A DNA stretch of 64,000 nucleotides. It comes from FACHB-T130 sp042747725 (GTDB lineage: Bacteria; Cyanobacteriota; Cyanobacteriia; Cyanobacteriales; FACHB-T130). The translations under genes and the position numbers were made by a program. The notes beneath the pieces are model-generated. The model worked only from the letters and a program-made list of their open reading frames with translations, ran no database searches and was not told where the DNA came from. Shown in pieces: positions 1-8,828 of this stretch. The DNA lies in NCBI RefSeq assembly GCF_042747725.1, contig NZ_JBHZGO010000089.1, positions 62,001-126,000 of the forward strand. Reading direction: 5' to 3'. Positions within the stretch are counted from its first letter, which is position 1. Each line of letters starts with the position of its first letter.

Positions 1-405
1 GCTGTCAATCCCGCCAGCGGTGAGAATCATTCCTTCCCCGGCAACAACCTCGGTTCCAGGGCCAATAATAATATCTACGTTGTCTTGAATATAGGGATTT
101 CCAGCTTTACCAATTTTGAAAATTTTGCCATCTTTAATGCCGATATCGGCTTTGACAATCCCCCACCAGTCGAGGATTAAGGCGTTGGTAATCACCAGAT
201 CAACGGCACCCTCAGCGTTAGAAATGGGGGATTGTCCCATGCCATCGCGGATGACTTTGCCGCCACCGAATTTCACTTCATCGCCGTAGGTAGTGAAGTC
301 TTGTTCGACTTCGATGAATAATTCGGTGTCAGCAAGACGAACGCGATCGCCTACTGTCGGGCCATAGGTTTCGGCGTAAGCGCGGCGATCCATTCTGTAA
401 CTCAT
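1..405 (-). CDS. ureC: Urease subunit alpha, N-terminal part (gene runs off the window)
   Basis: This is the first 135 codons of the catalytic subunit of urease, which hydrolyses urea to ammonia and carbamate in the cytoplasm. The translation begins MSYRMDRRAYAETYGPTVGD and contains TYGDEVKFGGG and VIRDGMGQS, typical of the N-terminal beta domain of UreC. The nickel-binding His residues and the carbamylated Lys lie in the missing part. The ATG is at 403-405. It is the last gene of the ureD-ureA-ureB-ureC run on this strand. The spacing from ureB is unusually large (271 bp) and holds a gene fragment. Confidence 0.97.
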   Translation of the reverse strand, partial: MSYRMDRRAYAETYGPTVGDRVRLADTELFIEVEQDFTTYGDEVKFGGGKVIRDGMGQSPISNAEGAVDLVITNALILDWWGIVKADIGIKDGKIFKIGKAGNPYIQDNVDIIIGPGTEVVAGEGMILTAGGIDS

Positions 406-424
406 CCTTTATTCCTTTAGAGTG

Positions 425-476
425 GTATATTTTTAACGCAAAGGTACGCAAAGGCTAGCGCCAAGGTACACAGAGT
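425..476. repeat. Short direct repeats of a TACGCAAAGG-like unit
   Basis: The stretch contains ACGCAAAGGTACGCAAAGG followed by a degenerate copy ending CCAAGGTACACAGAG. Short repeats of this kind are common in intergenic regions of filamentous cyanobacteria. Here they border the DUF1349 fragment and supply its out-of-family C-terminal codons. Confidence 0.55.
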
Positions 477-645
477 TTTGGGTTATTCTTGGGAAGTCTT
501 TGTTCACTTGTTGATAAAAAAAATGACCGCTATCTGGAATGAACCCGTAGTGAGTCTCGCGCCAAAAATCAGTTTTTACACCGGAAGTGATAGAAATCGT
601 GTCATTTTGGACGTTCCTAATAGGCGGTTCGTTGTCCCATTCCAT
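433..645 (-). pseudogene. Truncated DUF1349-family gene fragment
   Basis: The first 52 or so residues (MEWDNEPPI..., KTDFWRETHYGFI, DSGHFFYQQVNKDF) look like the N-terminus of DUF1349 proteins. These are beta-sandwich proteins of about 180-200 aa with a lectin/glucanase-like fold. After residue 52 the family resemblance stops and the frame runs through short intergenic repeats to a stop, so about three quarters of the gene is missing. It lies between ureB and ureC in the same direction. It is most simply a relic of an insertion or deletion in the urease operon and is unlikely to make a folded protein. The family assignment is from memory of the motif pattern. Confidence 0.6.
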
Positions 646-676
646 TGCAGTGCGTTAACTCATATCTATCTAATGT

Positions 677-988
677 TTATAGCTCAATCGAGCCATTAAT
701 TTTGCCATTGAAGCCGTAGACTTGACGGCTACCAACAAAAGGTATTAATTCCACTTCCCGTTCATCTCCAGGTTCAAAGCGGACGGCTGTACCGGCTGGA
801 ATATTTAGCCGCATTCCTTTTGCTTGTTCTCGGTCAAAATTGAGTGCTTCATTCACTTCATAGAAGTGATAGTGAGACCCAATTTGAATCGGGCGATCGC
901 CTGTATTTGCTACTTGCAATTTTATCCTAGGACGATCCGCATTCAGTTCTATTTCCCCTGCTTGTACAATCATTTCACCTGGAATCAT
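677..988 (-). CDS. ureB: Urease subunit beta
   Basis: This 103-residue protein is full length for a bacterial UreB. It starts MIPGEMIVQAGEIELNADRP and contains the family signatures NTGDRPIQIGSHYHFYEVN and GYRLNIPAGT-like KGMRLNIPAGTAVRFEPG. UreB packs around the UreC active-site subunit in the (UreABC)3 trimer. A ribosome-binding site AGGAAG lies 5 bases upstream of the ATG. A 183-bp MITE separates it from ureA upstream, so co-transcription with ureA requires reading through the element's terminal inverted repeats. Confidence 0.97.
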   Translation of the reverse strand: MIPGEMIVQAGEIELNADRPRIKLQVANTGDRPIQIGSHYHFYEVNEALNFDREQAKGMRLNIPAGTAVRFEPGDEREVELIPFVGSRQVYGFNGKINGSIEL

Positions 989-1013
989 CTCAACTTCCTA
1001 TATATATTGTTTT

Positions 1014-1196
1014 GGCTCTTCATTACTTGGTATGCTAAAAAGTTGATTCCAAAACTTGAAAGGCTTACCTAGCAAGGTATAACGATTTTGGACTGTATTT
1101 TCTATTTAATAAACGCTAAATTGGCTTAAATTCATGGCTAGTATAGCTTGTGGCGCTTCTTGACTATAAATTTAGCATACCAACTACGGAAGAGCC
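1014..1196. mobile_element. 183-bp MITE with ISL3-like termini (copy 1, in ureA-ureB gap)
   Basis: The element starts GGCTCTTC and ends GAAGAGCC, with 26-bp terminal inverted repeats (GGCTCTTC, five variable bases, TTGGTATGCTAAA; 23 of 26 match). It is flanked by near-identical 8-bp sequences ATTGTTTT (1006-1013) and ATTTTTTT (1197-1204). A nearly identical copy lies in the opposite orientation at 59416-59597. It has no coding capacity. Termini beginning GGCTCTTC with 8-bp target duplications are characteristic of ISL3-family elements, so this is probably a non-autonomous derivative; no ISL3 transposase is present in the window. Confidence 0.85.
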
Positions 1197-1269
1197 ATTT
1201 TTTTTCTAAAATATCAAACAATAACTCCTAAACCTTTCACGTCTTTTTGATTCGTTAACTATAATTTAG

Positions 1270-1572
1270 TTAACGAATCGGATTGTGAACTGTAACCAAT
1301 TTTGTACCATCAGGAAATGTAGCTTCTACCTGCACTTCATGCACCATTTCTGGCACACCTTCCATGACTTCTTCCCGTGACAGTAATGTTGTTCCATAAC
1401 TCATTAAATCGGCAACGGTGCGTCCATCTCTAGCGCCTTCCAGAATGGCAGCAGAAATATAAGCGATCGCTTCTGGGTAATTCAGCTTTAAACCTCTTCC
1501 CTTGCGGCGTTCCGCTAACAGTGCCGCCGTGAAAATCAATAGCTTATCTTTTTCCTGTGGCGTCAGTTGCAT
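1270..1572 (-). CDS. ureA: Urease subunit gamma
   Basis: This 100-residue protein matches the standard length of UreA. It begins MQLTPQEKDKLLIFTAALLA and contains RGLKLNYPEAIAYIS, EGARDG and VPEMVHEVQVEATFPDGTKL, all family hallmarks. UreA is the smallest structural subunit and caps the urease trimer. It lies 49 bp downstream of ureD and upstream of ureB, the usual D-A-B-C order. The MITE between it and ureB is the only oddity. Confidence 0.97.
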   Translation of the reverse strand: MQLTPQEKDKLLIFTAALLAERRKGRGLKLNYPEAIAYISAAILEGARDGRTVADLMSYGTTLLSREEVMEGVPEMVHEVQVEATFPDGTKLVTVHNPIR

Positions 1573-1621
1573 TGATAACTTCTTAAACTCCTTTGTATTC
1601 TCCGTGTCCTCTGCGATTCGC

Positions 1622-2512
1622 TCAAATTTGCCAAACTCTCGGTGGACAAGCAGGGCGTTCTAAAAAGTGCAAACGCAGCAAATTCCAGATATCTATAAAC
1701 CAGTTTCGCACCTCAGACGTAGAAGCACCACGATAGCGACACAATAACCCAGAAGGAAGACGAGTAATGCCTGCTTGGTGAAGATTCCCCCCTGTTCCCC
1801 TCTTAAAAAAGGGTGAATTATTGCCTAGGTTTCGCGCTTTTTCCACAATCTCCGGTGACACCGCTTGCCCAAGCCAAACTAAGCTTGCCACAACAGGTTG
1901 CCCAGCTAAGCCGTGAGGACTGTCGAGGATTTCTGACCCGCCGGGTAGCCATTGCCGATCGATCCACAGAGGGCGTCCTTGCTGCCAGATTTCGGTATGC
2001 GATCGCCACTCTCCCTGTAAGAATCTTTCCCCTCTGGCACTACGCCCAAAGCGTGTAATTTCCCAGCCCAGCCAACTTGCTTCTGGAGCTAATTCTACCC
2101 GCAAGTCTTGCCGATAAATCGCGCCGTCAAAAATAATTGTTTCCTGCGGTAGCCACTCCAAAGTAGCACCCGCGTTCACCTCGATTTCAATCGTTTGACT
2201 CGCTGGCAATCCATTACTGCGATAAACCTTACTGGCGGCAGCGGTAGTGATTAAGGCTTGCGCGTTGGGTTGGAGGTGAAAATTGAGAGATAAGCGATCG
2301 CCTCCCACAACACCCCCAGCTGTATGCAAGATTACACTATGACAAATCTCCGATCCTTCTGGATAAAATGGGCGCTGTACCTTCAGCGGTGCTTTTACGC
2401 GATCGCCAATCACCTGGGTTTTGCCTTGGGTTTTAGAAAACCCCAAGTTAAGAATGCCATGCCACCCAGAGGATGAGGGATTTGCTGCTGAAGCCCGATC
2501 GAGGTCATTCAT
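1622..2512 (-). CDS. ureD: Urease accessory protein UreD
   Basis: UreD is a scaffold in the UreD-UreF-UreG complex that delivers nickel to apo-urease. Family features visible are GWHGILNLGF near the start, ILHTAGGVVGGDRLSL, TTAAASKVYRS, LEWLPQETIIFDGA and FGRSARGERF. I chose the ATG at 2510-2512 because the conserved sequence starts only some 15 residues later. The frame also opens further upstream at 2584, giving 24 extra hydrophobic residues unlike the family, and leaving just 40 bp to the divergent lysozyme-like gene. It is the first gene of the ureDABC run. Confidence 0.93.
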   Translation of the reverse strand: MNDLDRASAANPSSSGWHGILNLGFSKTQGKTQVIGDRVKAPLKVQRPFYPEGSEICHSVILHTAGGVVGGDRLSLNFHLQPNAQALITTAAASKVYRSNGLPASQTIEIEVNAGATLEWLPQETIIFDGAIYRQDLRVELAPEASWLGWEITRFGRSARGERFLQGEWRSHTEIWQQGRPLWIDRQWLPGGSEILDSPHGLAGQPVVASLVWLGQAVSPEIVEKARNLGNNSPFFKRGTGGNLHQAGITRLPSGLLCRYRGASTSEVRNWFIDIWNLLRLHFLERPACPPRVWQI

Positions 2513-2624
2513 TAGATTAGGCGCATAAATTGTTAATTTTTTACTACAGAAAATCACCTTAAACAAAAATACCATTAAACTCAATTTAAACGGATATTTT
2601 CATTTTTTTATACTGGAGACTCTC

Positions 2625-3452
2625 ATGGCTGCCATCAGCTTTGCAAACTTAAAAGATGAATACCAGCAACTCTTTGATAGCTGCAAAATTTCTAAAAATA
2701 AACTTGGTCAAATAGATGATATTTTGGCTACCATTGATACAAATCGTCCTAGGTATGATGCGGTAGGGAAAAAACTGGCGATTCCCTGGTATGTGATAGC
2801 CATCATACACAACATGGAATCTTCCTTAAATTTCAATACCCACCTGCACAATGGAGATCCGCTGACAAGAAAAACCATACGCGAACCAAAAGATCGTCCC
2901 TCTAGTGGCAATCCACCCTTTACATGGGAAGAAAGTGCCATTGATGCTTTAACTTTTGATAAATTTGACCAATGGAAAGATTGGAGTCTTCCAAACATTC
3001 TTTTTAAGTTAGAAGGCTACAACGGTTGGGGTTATCGCTTCTACCATTCTGATGTTTTTTCGCCTTATTTGTGGAGTGCTTCAAACCACTATACTAAAGG
3101 AAAATACGTTGACGATGGCACCTGGTCAAATACAGCCGTATCGCAGCAATACGGTGCCGCTGTGCTTTTGCGCCGAATGACCGATAAAGGAACAATTACT
3201 TGGGATAATCCAGAAACCAGCAAGCTTGGAGAAAAAGGCGTAGATATCCAACCTGGTGAAAAGCAACCTTTGATATATTATTCGCCAGATTCTAAGATTG
3301 ATAACGGCAAGGAACTGCAACAGTTTTTAAATCAATTTCCAGGAATTTATTTAAGTGTAGATGGTTGTCTTGGTGACCAAACTTCCGAGGCTTTTAAAAA
3401 AGTTACAGGTTACTATCTTTTTGGAGATCCTAGAAATCAAAATCCATTGTAA
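2625..3452 (+). CDS. Lysozyme-like peptidoglycan hydrolase
   Basis: This 275-residue protein resembles lysozyme-fold hydrolases with a conserved block IPWYVIAIIHNMESSLNF, THLHNGDPLT, PPFTWEESAIDAL, KLEGYNGWGYR and AVSQQYGAAVLLRRM. The Glu of the NMESSL motif (about residue 65) is the likely catalytic acid. The C-terminal 45 residues (LQQFLNQFPG, VDGCLGDQTSEAFK) resemble half of a peptidoglycan-binding domain. No signal peptide is visible, so secretion would need a holin or another route. Related proteins occur in phages and in scattered bacteria. Its place next to the urease genes suggests an acquired gene. Enzyme class is inferred from family resemblance only. Confidence 0.7.
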   Translation: MAAISFANLKDEYQQLFDSCKISKNKLGQIDDILATIDTNRPRYDAVGKKLAIPWYVIAIIHNMESSLNFNTHLHNGDPLTRKTIREPKDRPSSGNPPFTWEESAIDALTFDKFDQWKDWSLPNILFKLEGYNGWGYRFYHSDVFSPYLWSASNHYTKGKYVDDGTWSNTAVSQQYGAAVLLRRMTDKGTITWDNPETSKLGEKGVDIQPGEKQPLIYYSPDSKIDNGKELQQFLNQFPGIYLSVDGCLGDQTSEAFKKVTGYYLFGDPRNQNPL

Positions 3453-3576
3453 ATGGGAAATAAAATATTGATTTACCAATTGGTAAGTATTGCTTATAAA
3501 TTGCCAAAAAACCGATAAATTAAAATTTGCTAGCTTGCTTCTCGCCTTTCACTCAGCAATCGGCACTTTTTAAATA

Positions 3577-5691
3577 TTACCAATTTGGTTGTTTAACTTG
3601 TTGGGGTAATTCAATGATAACTTCTGTTCCCTGTCCCGGTTCGGAAATAATATCAATACTTCCTTGATGATGTTCCAGAATTTGGTAACAGACAGTCAGC
3701 CCTAAACCCATGCCTCTACCGATCGGTTTAGTTGTAAAAAAAGGGTCGAATATTTTTGATTTAATCGCTGTAGAAATTCCGGAACCGTTATCTTGAATTT
3801 TGATGATAATTTGCTTAGACGCACTGAATTCAGTTTTAATATAAATCCGTTTTTCAGGTTGTTGTTTTATAGTTTGCAGCGCATCAATTGCATTGCTAAA
3901 AATATTCATAAATACCTGGTTAAGTTGCGCCGGATAGCATTCAACGGGTGGCAGAACGCCGTACTGCTTAACTACCTGAATTTCTGGATTTCCCTCCGCC
4001 TTCCAGTTTCCGCTTGATTGCAAGCGATGCTGCACAATTAGCAAACTGCTATCAATTCCTTCATGAATGTTGACCCGCTTCATTTCGGCTTCGTCGAGTC
4101 GGGAAAAGTTTCGCAGTAATAAAATAATTTGACGAATGCGATCGGTGCCAGCTCTCATTGAAGAGATAATTTTAGGCAGATCGCTGGTTAAAAAATCGAG
4201 ATCGATGTCTTCAATATATTGTTGTATTTCAGCATCGGGATAACTTTTTTGATAGCGTTGTACGAGGTTCAGTAGATTTTTCGTGTAGTCGCTGATATGG
4301 GAAAGGTTAGCATAAATAAAATTAATCGGATTGTTAATTTCGTGGGCAATGCCAGCAACGAGTTGACCCAAACTGGACATTTTTTCAGTTTGAATGAGTT
4401 GCGCCTGCGCCCTTCCCAAATTGCGTAGTGCTTGACTTAACTGTTGAGCGTTAGTGGTTAATTCAGCATTCAGTTGCTGTAGTTGGTCGTGAGCTTGCTG
4501 TAATTGCTGATTTTTTTGCGAAAGCTCTTCAGTACGCTGTTGTACTCGTTCTTCAAGAGTCTGACGCGCCTGTTCTAGTTCCTCAGTGCGTCCTGCAACT
4601 CGTTGCTCTAGGTTGCCGATGAGGGCTTTAAGCGCCTGAGCCATTTCTTGATAAGCATGAGCGAGTTGACCGATTTCACCACCCGCGCCGATACCGGGAA
4701 TGGGGGTACTCAAATCGCCTGCGGCTAAGGTTTTGCTGCGTTCGGAGAGCTGGATAATCGGTTTGCCGATTTGTTTGGCTAGCAGGTGCGCGATCGCAAT
4801 CGATAACAAGGTTGCCAATCCCAGCCCTAGCCAAATCACGCGGTTTAGGTTGACGGAAGCTTGATTAAAATACTCTGAGACTATTTGAATTTTGGCAATG
4901 GCAACAGGCTGATTGTGGGAAGTAATGGGAGCATATATCGTATTCAAACCAGATGCCGGTTCAATCCGATAAACTGTTTTACCTTTTTGAATCTTGCGTA
5001 ACACCCGCGACTTTAAATTCGCCTGTTCCCAAGGCTCAATGCTGGATTTGGCGTTGCTAGAAATGATAGGTTTGCCATCAAGAGAAATGACTTGCAGCTT
5101 GGTGGTAGGTTGAGAGAAATTAAGAAAGTTACGCAACCAAGTTTCATCTAAATTCTGCCCTAAAATTAAAGTTCCGGGTGACTTCCCCGTACCATCGCTG
5201 TTGTAGACAGGCGCTGTTGAAAAGAGCAACATCTGACGCGAGCCGGTATCAATCAACATAGTCGCTGGTTTGTTGGTAGCGATCGCAGCAGTTAACCGCT
5301 CAGCCACATTAGGAATTTGCCAAGCGTCACCCCGCTCTCCCAAAATCTCTCCACTACGACCCACCACTTTCACATGATCAACGTCGGTAGAGAGGAGAAG
5401 TTGAGCGGACACTTCCTTTTTGATCCAAGCCCAATTCCGCTTCTCAATTGCATTGTATAAATCCGTCCAGAGCGCATAGCCTGAGGATAAATTTTGCAAT
5501 CCTTTCTCGGTAGCGGCAGTGTATCCTCGAAAAGCTAAAACTTGATCGTCGAGTCGAGTTTTTTCTAAGTCGATGAGTGGCTGCTGTACAAATCGCCACG
5601 CTACAGCACTTAGGAACATCACGGGTAGCAAAGATGCCCCAAAGGTAAAAATTAGCAGCTTGGGTTGAAGTTGTTGCAGCCGCTTGAACAT
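3577..5691 (-). CDS. Sensor histidine kinase (CHASE4-like, HAMP, HisKA, HATPase)
   Basis: This 704-residue membrane kinase has a first transmembrane helix at about 12-33. An extracytoplasmic region follows with the YALWTDLYNAIEKRNW pattern of CHASE4 sensors. The second helix is at about 285-305, then HAMP (305-357), a long coiled coil (360-435) and a HisKA domain with phospho-acceptor His450 in GIAHEINNPINF. The ATPase domain has QVFMNIFSNAIDAL (N box), DNGSGI and GMGLGLTV. No response regulator is adjacent. It lies between urtE and ureD in the same direction; whether it senses nitrogen status is unknown. Confidence 0.93.
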   Translation of the reverse strand: MFKRLQQLQPKLLIFTFGASLLPVMFLSAVAWRFVQQPLIDLEKTRLDDQVLAFRGYTAATEKGLQNLSSGYALWTDLYNAIEKRNWAWIKKEVSAQLLLSTDVDHVKVVGRSGEILGERGDAWQIPNVAERLTAAIATNKPATMLIDTGSRQMLLFSTAPVYNSDGTGKSPGTLILGQNLDETWLRNFLNFSQPTTKLQVISLDGKPIISSNAKSSIEPWEQANLKSRVLRKIQKGKTVYRIEPASGLNTIYAPITSHNQPVAIAKIQIVSEYFNQASVNLNRVIWLGLGLATLLSIAIAHLLAKQIGKPIIQLSERSKTLAAGDLSTPIPGIGAGGEIGQLAHAYQEMAQALKALIGNLEQRVAGRTEELEQARQTLEERVQQRTEELSQKNQQLQQAHDQLQQLNAELTTNAQQLSQALRNLGRAQAQLIQTEKMSSLGQLVAGIAHEINNPINFIYANLSHISDYTKNLLNLVQRYQKSYPDAEIQQYIEDIDLDFLTSDLPKIISSMRAGTDRIRQIILLLRNFSRLDEAEMKRVNIHEGIDSSLLIVQHRLQSSGNWKAEGNPEIQVVKQYGVLPPVECYPAQLNQVFMNIFSNAIDALQTIKQQPEKRIYIKTEFSASKQIIIKIQDNGSGISTAIKSKIFDPFFTTKPIGRGMGLGLTVCYQILEHHQGSIDIISEPGQGTEVIIELPQQVKQPNW

Positions 5692-5876
5692 CCCTGATTT
5701 AAGTAGGTGCGGTATTTACGTCCCCCAGACAGATAATCTGTCACAAGGCTCTCCACAGTTTAGCTGCTGTGACGGTAAAACGGTTGCTCTATTTTCTGAG
5801 GCGATCGCGCTAAAAACGCCTACCTTGAGAACTGCAAGTTATACGGGTTACTCGCAAAGATTTTTAGCTATCTGCG

Positions 5877-6578
5877 TCAGACAGCTAGAAACCTTTGAAT
5901 TACATCCTGACTGAGTTCGCTAGTCGAGCCAGACGCGACAATACCGCCTTTTTGCATCGCGTAGTACCGATCTGCTTGTCGTACAAAATGCAGGTGTTGC
6001 TCGACTAATAAAACAGAAATGCCGGTAGATTCAACAATGCGCCGCACTGCTGCTTCAATTTCCAAAATAATGGAAGGTTGAATGCCTTCGGTGGGTTCAT
6101 CGAGTACGAGTAACTGCGGCTTCCCCATCAAAGCGCGAGCGATCGCTAGTTGCTGTTGTTGTCCTCCACTTAAATCGCCACCCATTCGAGATAGCATCGA
6201 TTTTAAGACTGGAAATAGGGAAAATATTTCCTCCGGGACTTCTTCCTTACCACTTCTACCGTCACGTCGCGCCTCCAAACCCAGCAACAAATTTTCCTTC
6301 ACTGTCAAGCGCGGGATAATTTCCCGTCCTTGAGGAACATAACCAATTCCCAGCCGTGCCCTTCGATCTGGGGATTTATCTGTTATCATCTCATCGGCAA
6401 AAGTAATCGTACCGCTACGGGGTTTAAGTAACCCCATAATTGTTTTAAGCAGAGTAGTTTTGCCGACACCATTGCGTCCAATTAGACACACCATTTGTCC
6501 TAATGGGACGCTCAAATCCACATTGCGGAGGATATGACTTTCACCGTAATAGACATTTAAATTAGAAATTTGCAGCAT
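5877..6578 (-). CDS. urtE: Urea ABC transporter ATP-binding subunit UrtE
   Basis: This 233-residue ABC ATPase resembles LivF and is the second nucleotide-binding subunit of the high-affinity urea importer. Walker A is GRNGVGKTT, the signature is LSGGQQQQLAIARAL, and Walker B is LLVLDEPTEGIQPS, followed by the switch His in LLVEQHLHF. The motif DEPTEGIQPSII is typical of UrtE. It is separated from urtD by 299 bp, larger than the other spacings in this operon, so it may have its own promoter or rely on read-through. Confidence 0.96.
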   Translation of the reverse strand: MLQISNLNVYYGESHILRNVDLSVPLGQMVCLIGRNGVGKTTLLKTIMGLLKPRSGTITFADEMITDKSPDRRARLGIGYVPQGREIIPRLTVKENLLLGLEARRDGRSGKEEVPEEIFSLFPVLKSMLSRMGGDLSGGQQQQLAIARALMGKPQLLVLDEPTEGIQPSIILEIEAAVRRIVESTGISVLLVEQHLHFVRQADRYYAMQKGGIVASGSTSELSQDVIQRFLAV

Positions 6579-6877
6579 TTTATTGTGCTTGGTTGAATAA
6601 GGCGCGATCGCTTCTAAAATTGCGTACTTGAGTCTTTAATTGCTTTAGCTTTAGTAAGCGAAAATTTTAAATTTTACAAACTCTACCAATCCTAAATGAG
6701 TTATGAATTATCGCTTCTCTTCTTCTCTTACTGCACGTTTTATAGCGAAGTAAGCGTTAATGGAGATAATTTTTACAAATCAAACATAATTGCTATAAGA
6801 CAAGAAAAAAATATCATGGCAAAGCTGCTTTATTCTTTGTTATCTATATAATCATTGATATCATGCACCGCTCCTTT
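6579..6877. other. urtE-urtD spacer without recognised features
   Basis: This 299-bp AT-rich gap contains one HIP1 octamer near 6603 and no open frame with recognisable protein similarity. No strong hairpin or clear promoter motif was found by eye. It is notable only because the rest of the urt operon is tightly packed. Confidence 0.5.
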
Positions 6878-7657
6878 TTACTCCTCAAGTTCTTTAAGCG
6901 CTTCTCGCTGAGTATCTAACTGTTCTCCTAGATAAACTTCTATGACGCGAGGGTCATTTTGTACTTCCTCAATCGTGCCTTCACACAACACCGAGCCTTC
7001 ATGTAACACCGTTACTTTACGAGCAATTTGGCGTACAAATTCCATGTCATGCTCAATCACCAAAATAGAATGACTTTGAGCTAACGCTATAAGTAGTTCC
7101 CCAATATTGTCAGTTTCTTCATCAGTTAGCCCCGCAACGGGTTCATCAACCAACAATAAATCGGGCGACTGGGCAACTAACATCCCAATTTCTAACCGTT
7201 GCTTTTCCCCGTGAGAAAGTAAACCAGCGCGGATATCTGCTTTTGTACTTAAGCCAACCGTTTCTAGCAAACTGATTACTTTGCTACGTTCGCCAGTAGG
7301 GGGACGCCCAAAAAGTGTTGCCAATACATTTTTATTGCGATTGCAGCTAAGTTCCATGTTTTCGCGGGGAGTCAGGTTGAGGTAAATGCGGGGAGTTTGA
7401 AACTTTCGACCAATTCCCAATCGAGCGATTTGATGTTCGGAGAGGGCTTTCACATTTCTCCCCTTAAATAATACCCGTCCCTCAGTGGGTTGCACCTTGC
7501 CGGTAATCACATCCAAAAAAGTCGTTTTACCCGCACCATTTGGACCGATTACGACCCGCAATTCCCCAACATCCATGCTGAAATTCAGATGGTTCAGTGC
7601 TTTAAAACCATCGAAATTAACCGTTAAATTTTCAGTTTCTAATATTTTCGCGTTCAT
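6878..7657 (-). CDS. urtD: Urea ABC transporter ATP-binding subunit UrtD
   Basis: This is the LivG-like ATPase of the urea importer. It has Walker A GPNGAGKTT, signature LLSHGEKQRLEIGMLVA and Walker B LLLVDEPVAGLTDEE, then LVIEHDMEFVRQIA. I chose the ATG at 7655-7657 (MNAKILETENLTVNFDG), preceded by AGAGG at 7 bases. A TTG eight codons upstream (7681) is less likely. The start overlaps the end of urtC by 26 bp, which suggests translational coupling. Confidence 0.95.
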   Translation of the reverse strand: MNAKILETENLTVNFDGFKALNHLNFSMDVGELRVVIGPNGAGKTTFLDVITGKVQPTEGRVLFKGRNVKALSEHQIARLGIGRKFQTPRIYLNLTPRENMELSCNRNKNVLATLFGRPPTGERSKVISLLETVGLSTKADIRAGLLSHGEKQRLEIGMLVAQSPDLLLVDEPVAGLTDEETDNIGELLIALAQSHSILVIEHDMEFVRQIARKVTVLHEGSVLCEGTIEEVQNDPRVIEVYLGEQLDTQREALKELEE

Positions 7658-8798
7658 GCTGTACCTCTGGGTCTTCTTCAAGGCTGGGATAGGTTGCTAC
7701 CTGCTTGTTCCGCCCTAGAAGTGTCAGCAGGTGCTGGAAACCTTGATAGCGCAGCCAACCGACTACACCATCGGGAAGAACTGTTACCACAATTAAGAAT
7801 AATGCTCCTTGGAAAAATACCCAAATACCCGGAAATTGCTCGCTCAAAAGACTCTTGGCAAAGTTGACTAATAGCGCCCCTAATATGGCTCCGATTAAGC
7901 TGGCACGACCTCCCACTGCTACCCAAATTACCATTTCAATAGAAAAGGCAATATCCATTGCTTTCGGTGAAATTAGACCTGATTGGAGGGTGAATAAGGC
8001 ACCCCCGATTCCAGCCAGAGCAGCGGAAATCGCAAACACCACGACTTTAAATCCAGTGGGATTATAGCCAGAAAAGCGCATCCGACTCTCATCATCCCGA
8101 ATCGCAATCAGAACTCGTCCAAAGCGATCGCTAGTCAGCCATCGGCACAAAGCATAAGCAGCTGCCAAAAACAAGACTGTCAGCGTGTAGAAAACAAATC
8201 GCGTCTGATTATTACTGACTGTTGCCCCTAATAATGTTTTGAAGTTTGTTAAACCATTGGTGCCGTTAAAGAATCCCTGCTGCCCGTTGAAGAAATTAAA
8301 AAATACAATCGTCGCAGCTTGGGTCAAAATTGAGAAGTAAACGCCCCGAATACGGTTGCGAAATACTAAATAACCTAATATTGCGGCTAATACAGCGGGA
8401 ATTATCACGACAGCGGCGGCGGCAAAACCAAACGAATAAAACGGCTGCCAGAACCAAGGCAGTTTTAGAATGCCAGAGAGGCTCATAAATTCCGGTAAAC
8501 CGTTCTTGAGAGGAGCTAATTGCAAGTGCATTGCCAAGGCATAGCCACCGAGGGCAAAAAATACACCATGCCCCAAACTCAGCATACCCGTGTAGCCCCA
8601 AATTAAATCAATGCCGAGGGCAGCGATCGCTAACGCCAAAAATCGCGCTAGCAAGCTGAGACGAAAGCCTGTCAGAACTGCTGGCATCACGAAGATGAGG
8701 AAAAGAGCGATCGCCAGCGTCACTCCTATTTCCATTAGCAGCAATCGTCTGCGTTGCCGCTTCATGCCTTTAACTTCAAGAACCGCATCCAAAATCAT
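7632..8798 (-). CDS. urtC: Urea ABC transporter permease UrtC
   Basis: This 388-residue inner-membrane permease is of the branched-chain amino acid transporter type (LivM-like) and carries about ten hydrophobic segments. Typical motifs are GYTGMLSLGHGVFFALGGYA, RNRIRGVYFSILTQA, GTNGLTNF, RDDESRMRFSGYN and IGAILGALLVN. It forms the membrane pore with UrtB. The gene follows urtB after 30 bp and overlaps urtD. The first 11 residues may not belong to the protein, because a second ATG lies at codon 12. Confidence 0.96.
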   Translation of the reverse strand: MILDAVLEVKGMKRQRRRLLLMEIGVTLAIALFLIFVMPAVLTGFRLSLLARFLALAIAALGIDLIWGYTGMLSLGHGVFFALGGYALAMHLQLAPLKNGLPEFMSLSGILKLPWFWQPFYSFGFAAAAVVIIPAVLAAILGYLVFRNRIRGVYFSILTQAATIVFFNFFNGQQGFFNGTNGLTNFKTLLGATVSNNQTRFVFYTLTVLFLAAAYALCRWLTSDRFGRVLIAIRDDESRMRFSGYNPTGFKVVVFAISAALAGIGGALFTLQSGLISPKAMDIAFSIEMVIWVAVGGRASLIGAILGALLVNFAKSLLSEQFPGIWVFFQGALFLIVVTVLPDGVVGWLRYQGFQHLLTLLGRNKQVATYPSLEEDPEVQHERENIRN

Positions 8799-8828
8799 CG
8801 CCTTGAGCCTCTGCGCGATTGTCTTTGT

